Assembly: GCA_023653785.1 (NCBI GenBank)
Contig: JAMKCH010041378.1
Span: forward strand, 18,788-82,787
Direction: 5' to 3'
Source: Ophioderma brevispina
Lineage: Eukaryota > Echinodermata > Ophiuroidea > Amphilepidida > Ophiodermatidae
Length of the DNA: 64,000 nt
This document shows, one piece after another, positions 60,051 to 64,000 of this stretch (position 1 is its first letter; each line of letters opens with the position of its first letter). Below the pieces are notes generated by a model, which had not been told where the DNA came from, searched no databases, and was given only the letters and a program-made list of their open reading frames with translations. The position numbers were made by a program, and so were the translations under genes.

Positions 60051-60335
60051 CAGAGTGTTTTGAATCAATCCCATAATGCATTGCAATGGGCCTATACTGT
60101 ACTTAACACATGTCAGTACTTAGTGATAAAAAGTGTTCCAAAAGTTCAAGAACCACAAGACATTTCATGATCATGCAAACAATTCCCTAAGTGCTAACGC
60201 TTTGTGGGCTAAAATGAGCATAAAAGTCAGGGTTTTCATGTGTTAAGAATAGGATTTTTGTGTGATCACATGACCCTATTGAGGTGAAATTTCCCCAAAC
60301 TGGTGCATTGTAGGATTGACTCATTACACCCTCTG
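60051..60335 (+). mobile_element. MITE family C, 285 bp, perfect 9-bp duplication
   Basis: Flanked by AGTAATCCC at 60042-60050 and 60336-60344. It starts CAGAGTGTTTTGAATC and ends ACACCCTCTG. CAGAG ends and a 9-bp duplication would suit a Mutator-like origin (inference). Confidence 0.88.
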
Positions 60336-60467
60336 AGTAATCCCTAAGTGCCACTCTGCTTGCAGCAGACGACACAAAATAATACTTCTACCTACCAAAG
60401 GCACAGTTCATGGTCACATGAATGTGAAGAGGAATTTTTAGTGTTTTTTTAGTTAGTTAAACTGAAG

Positions 60468-60872
60468 TTTTAAATCTGGTTTTGTCCCTGCTAACAGGGG
60501 TGGCCGGATTCACCTCACACTCAGCAATACTGCTGTGTGAGGATTTATTGGAGCAAAAGATAATTGACCAGATGCCCTTCCTGACGCCTATCCAGTTTTC
60601 GGCGGTGGGCCTAGCCTTTAGGTAATCATGCCCACCATGCAAGGCAGCATGTGCTGGAAGGCCGCCATTAGCTCTCCAGAGCCGACGCCCTTGTAGGTAA
60701 ATAGGTAGATCTTCTTTTCAGTTCTACCTTAGGTAACCAGCTACCCTCCTCATCAGATTTCCTTAGAAACTTGATGGGGTGACAGTTTAGCCGCCAACAA
60801 CTCAGCCCTGGGACAGATAGTACTGGTTACCAGGATACCAGTAGCAGGCCCTCAAAGGAAACCTGACCTGAC
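60468..60872 (-). repeat. Dispersed SINE-like repeat, longer copy
   Basis: Homologous to 46373-46695 and, at one end, to about 4060-4106. On the minus strand it contains GGCGTCAGGAAGGGCATCTG, a phrase common near the 3' part of several animal SINEs and LINE tails, and ends in ACAAAACCAGATTT. No ORF. Confidence 0.7.
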
Positions 60873-61106
60873 AAAAAAGTGATAGTGGTACTAATGGGAA
60901 AGCACAGTAGTATAGGTTTATAGCAGTCTCAAGCAATTTTTATTGCTTTATTACAAAATTTTGCTCATTTTCACCAGCAAACACACATGCAACACACATA
61001 CGTAAGTTTCCATACTTGTTCAAGGGATAACGAGGTGTATCCAAAATGCATTGCTCAGGACCTACAAAATTTTACTTCAACAATCAACCCCTCGGAATCA
61101 ACTTAC

Positions 61107-61351
61107 CTCTCTACTCAGCACAGCCACAAAACATCCTCCCATCACTTCCGAAGGTTCAATTGTAAGATACTTGGAAGATTTCTGCGTTTCTAAGTCTCTC
61201 GGCGTGAGAGGAATGACTGGCGGGATCATCCTAAACAGATTCTTGCCCGTTATTCTTGCATTGGTGTAGTCCATCACCTTGGTGACCACGTTTTCGTTTT
61301 CTGCTGAGAAGACCGAGCAGGTTGTGTAGACGACAGCTTGCACCTTGGGAA
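61107..61351 (-). CDS. NSUN7: NSUN7, exon with C-terminal end of the methyltransferase domain
   Basis: On the minus strand the acceptor TTGATCAG and donor GAG|GTAAGT bound 245 nt: two bases of a split codon, then 81 codons, ending in phase 0. The peptide includes VVYTTCSVFSAENE, the motif VI (TCS) region of NOL1/NOP2/SUN-domain RNA m5C methyltransferases, where the cysteine is the nucleophile in active family members. It is followed by PPVIPLTPRD and EPSEVMGGCFVAVLSRE, whose spacing and wording match vertebrate NSUN7 (recalled as PPVLPL and MEPSEITNGCFLSIL). NSUN7 is linked to sperm motility and enhancer RNA modification in mammals. The motif IV proline-cysteine and the AdoMet-binding exons lie right of the window. 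Confidence 0.92.
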
Positions 61352-61548
61352 CTGATCAATAAAGGATATCAATATTTAGATCTTCCGAAGCTGTATACAA
61401 TTTTTTAGCAGTAGCTCTCAAGAATGTTAGATGAAACCTTGAGAGTTATTAGAAATACATGTACAGCAAAGCTCTGATTTGTGTGATAATCATTTCTGAA
61501 CCATGTGGCCTTTTTGGTATTTTCAACCTTTAATTTTGTTGTAGTAGG

Positions 61549-61991
61549 CCCAGGGGGCCAGTTGTATTCAAAGGTGGATATGATGCGTGAACATGGACTT
61601 CCAAAATGCACCCTAAACAAGTATTTCCCTCGACTAAAAAACATACCCTAAACAAGCATTTTTGTGTTTTTGCTCACCATAAACAAGTGTTTTTGTCAGT
61701 TGTTGCTACCGTAAACAAGTGAGCAATGCATTGTTTTGATAATATACCCTTAATATCTGGCATTGCTCATGTTGCTTTACTTCCAAATTACAATATTTTT
61801 TATGATTTTGATCTCGCGTACATCACAAATTCAGGGTTACGAAAAAAACATACCCTTTTTCCATATTTTGCTGTTTTTGACACCCTAATCAATGTACGCG
61901 CGTACATCGCCTGTTGGAAAAAAGAGACCCTTTTTACGCGTTTTCTTGTTCACGCATCATATCCACCTTGAATACAAGTGGCCCCCCCGGG
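61549..61991. mobile_element. TIR element, 443 bp, with 45-bp inverted ends and perfect 8-bp duplication
   Basis: Flanked by GTAGTAGG at 61541-61548 and 61992-61999. The ends start CCCAGGGGGCCAGTTGTATT and, on the other strand, CCCGGGGGGGCCACTTGTAT, and stay nearly identical for about 45 bp, including GGTGGATATGATGCGTGAAC. The interior repeats a TAAACAAGTRTTT word. An 8-bp duplication suits hAT or P-type elements. The high arm identity suggests a fairly recent insertion. Confidence 0.88.
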
Positions 61992-62499
61992 GTAGTAGGT
62001 TGTACCTGTCCAGCTGATCTTCTGATTAAGCAAAAAAACAGAACAAGTTTATTTCCAGTAGACTGCACAATTTGATTTGGACATCTTAACGATTATTATT
62101 TTATTTGATAAAATTCATGAAAATGATTTTTTTTGGGCTAGACATGATAGAAAAGTAAACATAAAACTGACTGACAAAAGTTGTGGGGAGGGAGTAAGAT
62201 AGGGATTAAATGAATGTTAACAGATGTCCAGGGCTAGAATTCGGCAAGAGTCTGAGAGTCCACTTCGCTGAATCCCCCAAATGAACCCTGAGAATCCATT
62301 CAGATTTCTGGTTAAACTGCCTAATAAGTTGCAAATGAATGATTTAAGGAAAAATCCACATGACTTGCCAAACTCCACTTACGGAATAGTCAAGAGGAAT
62401 TGTGGGCGCAGGGTGGAAATTGAGTACATACTTTTTCTATCGATTGATTTTGTCTATAAGGACCTACGCCAATATTTCTGGAGGTGTGTGCAAAAATGT

Positions 62500-63300
62500 G
62501 TGCAGGGGCATTTCTAGAAATCCAATATGGCCGCTACCACTCTAAAATCATTACAAATAGCCATAATGTTATGTTCTATCATCCAGGTTTTAAAACACGA
62601 GGAATCTACTGGACAGGTTTGATGTGATTTGATAACAACATACATCAAATCCACGGATGGCCACCCCGAGATCCAGTATGCCCCCCAAATCATTCAATGA
62701 CCATTAACGCCTCAAGTATTTGTGTAGAAGGCATAATTCTGGGCTCTATACCAGTAGGAACTCAATCTACATGCCAGGTGTTAAATGATTACCAATCAAA
62801 AAAAAGATTGGCAGTAATAGACTGCTTTTGTTTAAGACTTTAAAACTTACAAATTGTCATATATTCATAATATATGGCAGCCATTTTGGATTTTAAGCAT
62901 GGTTCACAACCAAACATACCAGAGTGGGGCAGTTTGTAATGTTCAAAAGACAGAGATTCTCATACTTAAATAAACTTTAATCTCATTTTGGATGCCGATA
63001 TAACTAAATACAATACAGATGTATCGTAATTTATGTTTTAAAGAAGGTAAAAAAGACAGCCATATTGGCTCCTATCTTGACATTTTTGCATGTTAACGAA
63101 ACAAAAAAATGCCAGGGATAAAGGATGTTGTTGTAAAAATTGTTCAAATTTACTTATCCCATACCTTCATTTACTTACACCTTTATAATAATAGTTAGTT
63201 GATGTAACTACAAATAAACAAAGATATAATATAGGTTTTTAAATATTCTTTAAGGTGGCTATATTGGCTGCCATTCTGAATATCAAAAATGTCGATACAG
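62500..63300. repeat. Degenerate long-period repeat
   Basis: Words like AATATGGCCGC, GGCAGCCATTTTGG, CAGCCATATTGGC and GGCTATATTGGCTGCC recur near 62525, 62876, 63058 and 63245 at intervals near 180-220 bp for the later ones. Periodicity is loose and the call is tentative. Confidence 0.35.
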
Positions 63301-63683
63301 AGAAAGAAATGCCACAAGGTCAGGGGTGATTCTGAAAAGAAGTATGGTCAAGATCACGTTAATTGTGTAACACTAGTAGCATTTTGAAATATAAGAGGGT
63401 TAGAGAGAGACTGCCCCTTTTTGACCCCTAAATGACTTGGGATTTACAAAACTGTGAAAAAGCCATATGGCCAGGATCTGGCAATCACTGTGACCGAATG
63501 GCATCGATAGCACATGCGAACTGTGGGAGAATGGGAAAAGGGTGTGAGCGCGACAATGGGCCCGCTGTTGACCCTACGTAACCACTATGGTCAAACTGTT
63601 AACACCCGATATGAAACTTGGTCGGGGGTTCTGTGACCAATTCTCGATTGCGCTATCTGACCCAAGTTGACACTAGTAGCATT

Positions 63684-63775
63684 TTTGACGCAAGGTACAA
63701 ACAAAGAAAGAAAGAAGAAAGAAGAAAGAGGAAGAAAGAAAAAGGAAAGGAAAGAAAGAAAGAAAGGAAAGAACT
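63684..63775 (+). repeat. GAAA/GAAG purine microsatellite
   Basis: An almost uninterrupted purine run of AAGAAAG, GGAAAG and similar words, giving Lys/Glu/Arg-rich frames on the plus strand and Phe/Leu/Ser-rich ones on the minus. Not coding. Confidence 0.95.
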
Positions 63776-64000
63776 CGAGGAAGCAATAATCATGCGGACT
63801 GCACCGAAATGATATAATAAGAGGTTTTAGTAACCAAATATATCTCATAAGTGTTAAAGCATAAACATCTCATATATGACACTAGCATTCAAAGCCTCTA
63901 CACTGCAAATATGGAGAACACCTTGACGTGCCTGGTGCTTGCGAAATGGCATTTAGACGTGTGTTATTGTTAAAATAATTTCTTGCAGATTCTGTTCAAT

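Larger units (their letters stand above)
54139..61106 (-). other. NSUN7 intron, 7 kb, repeat-rich
   Basis: This phase-0 intron contains two MITE family C copies (54779-55063, 60051-60335), a long foldback (55235-55470), MITE family B (56093-56425), MITE family A (57105-57434) and a dispersed repeat (60468-60872). In 57450-60040 I see no exon: 57800-58600 is enriched in GTACC/GGTACT words, and 58970-59060 resembles 42510-42600, so another repeat is likely. Confidence 0.8.
61352..64000 (-). other. NSUN7 intron, 5' exons beyond the window
   Basis: No further NSUN7 exon was found. The stretch contains a TIR element (61549-61991), a degenerate repeat with GGCNGCCATTTTGG-like words (62500-63300) and a GAAA/GAAG microsatellite. 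The word CACTAGTAGCATTTT occurs near 63371 and 63672, hinting at another repeat. Confidence 0.7.

Noticed and set aside
1..64000. CRISPR array, bacterial operon, organelle or viral sequence
   Set aside because: Tandem repeats here lack the short-repeat and unique-spacer structure; genes are split by spliceosomal introns and no viral protein motif was seen.

Overview
This is animal nuclear DNA, probably from a marine invertebrate and most likely an invertebrate deuterostome (echinoderm or hemichordate). That placement is inferred from AT-rich sequence, short exons in multi-kilobase introns, dense small non-autonomous DNA transposons and a tRNA-derived SINE. No bacterial gene organisation, CRISPR array or virus was seen.

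Two protein-coding genes can be supported and they converge tail to tail. On the plus strand, three exons (7177-7285, 14885-14959, 16004-16090) encode the C-terminal half of the second PTB domain and the C-terminal tail of an APBB (FE65) family adaptor. On the minus strand, exons at 61107-61351 and 53844-54138, plus a probable terminal exon at 52365-52462, encode the C-terminal part of an NSUN7-type RNA m5C methyltransferase homologue. Both genes run out of the window at their 5' ends. In human (from memory) NSUN7 and APBB2 are also convergent neighbours, so this looks like conserved microsynteny, with about 36 kb of repeat-rich DNA between the two stop codons here.

Layout: 1-7176 is probably APBB intron or upstream sequence, with repeats and one degraded ORF; 7286-16003 is APBB introns with nested minisatellites and transposons; 16091-52364 is intergenic or 3' UTR sequence holding several element families, a LINE C-terminal relic, a duplicated noisy block (23.6-26.1 kb), minisatellites and a SINE; 52365-61351 is the 3' part of NSUN7; 61352-64000 is NSUN7 intron with a clean TIR element, a degenerate repeat and a purine microsatellite.

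Several small elements keep readable target-site duplications: 8 bp (hAT-like) at 26935, 29948, 50517 and 61549, 9 bp at 19100, 54779 and 60051, and flanking TTAA at 6330, 26254, 46927, 56093 and 57105. Most short ORFs in the window are non-coding and come from these repeats.
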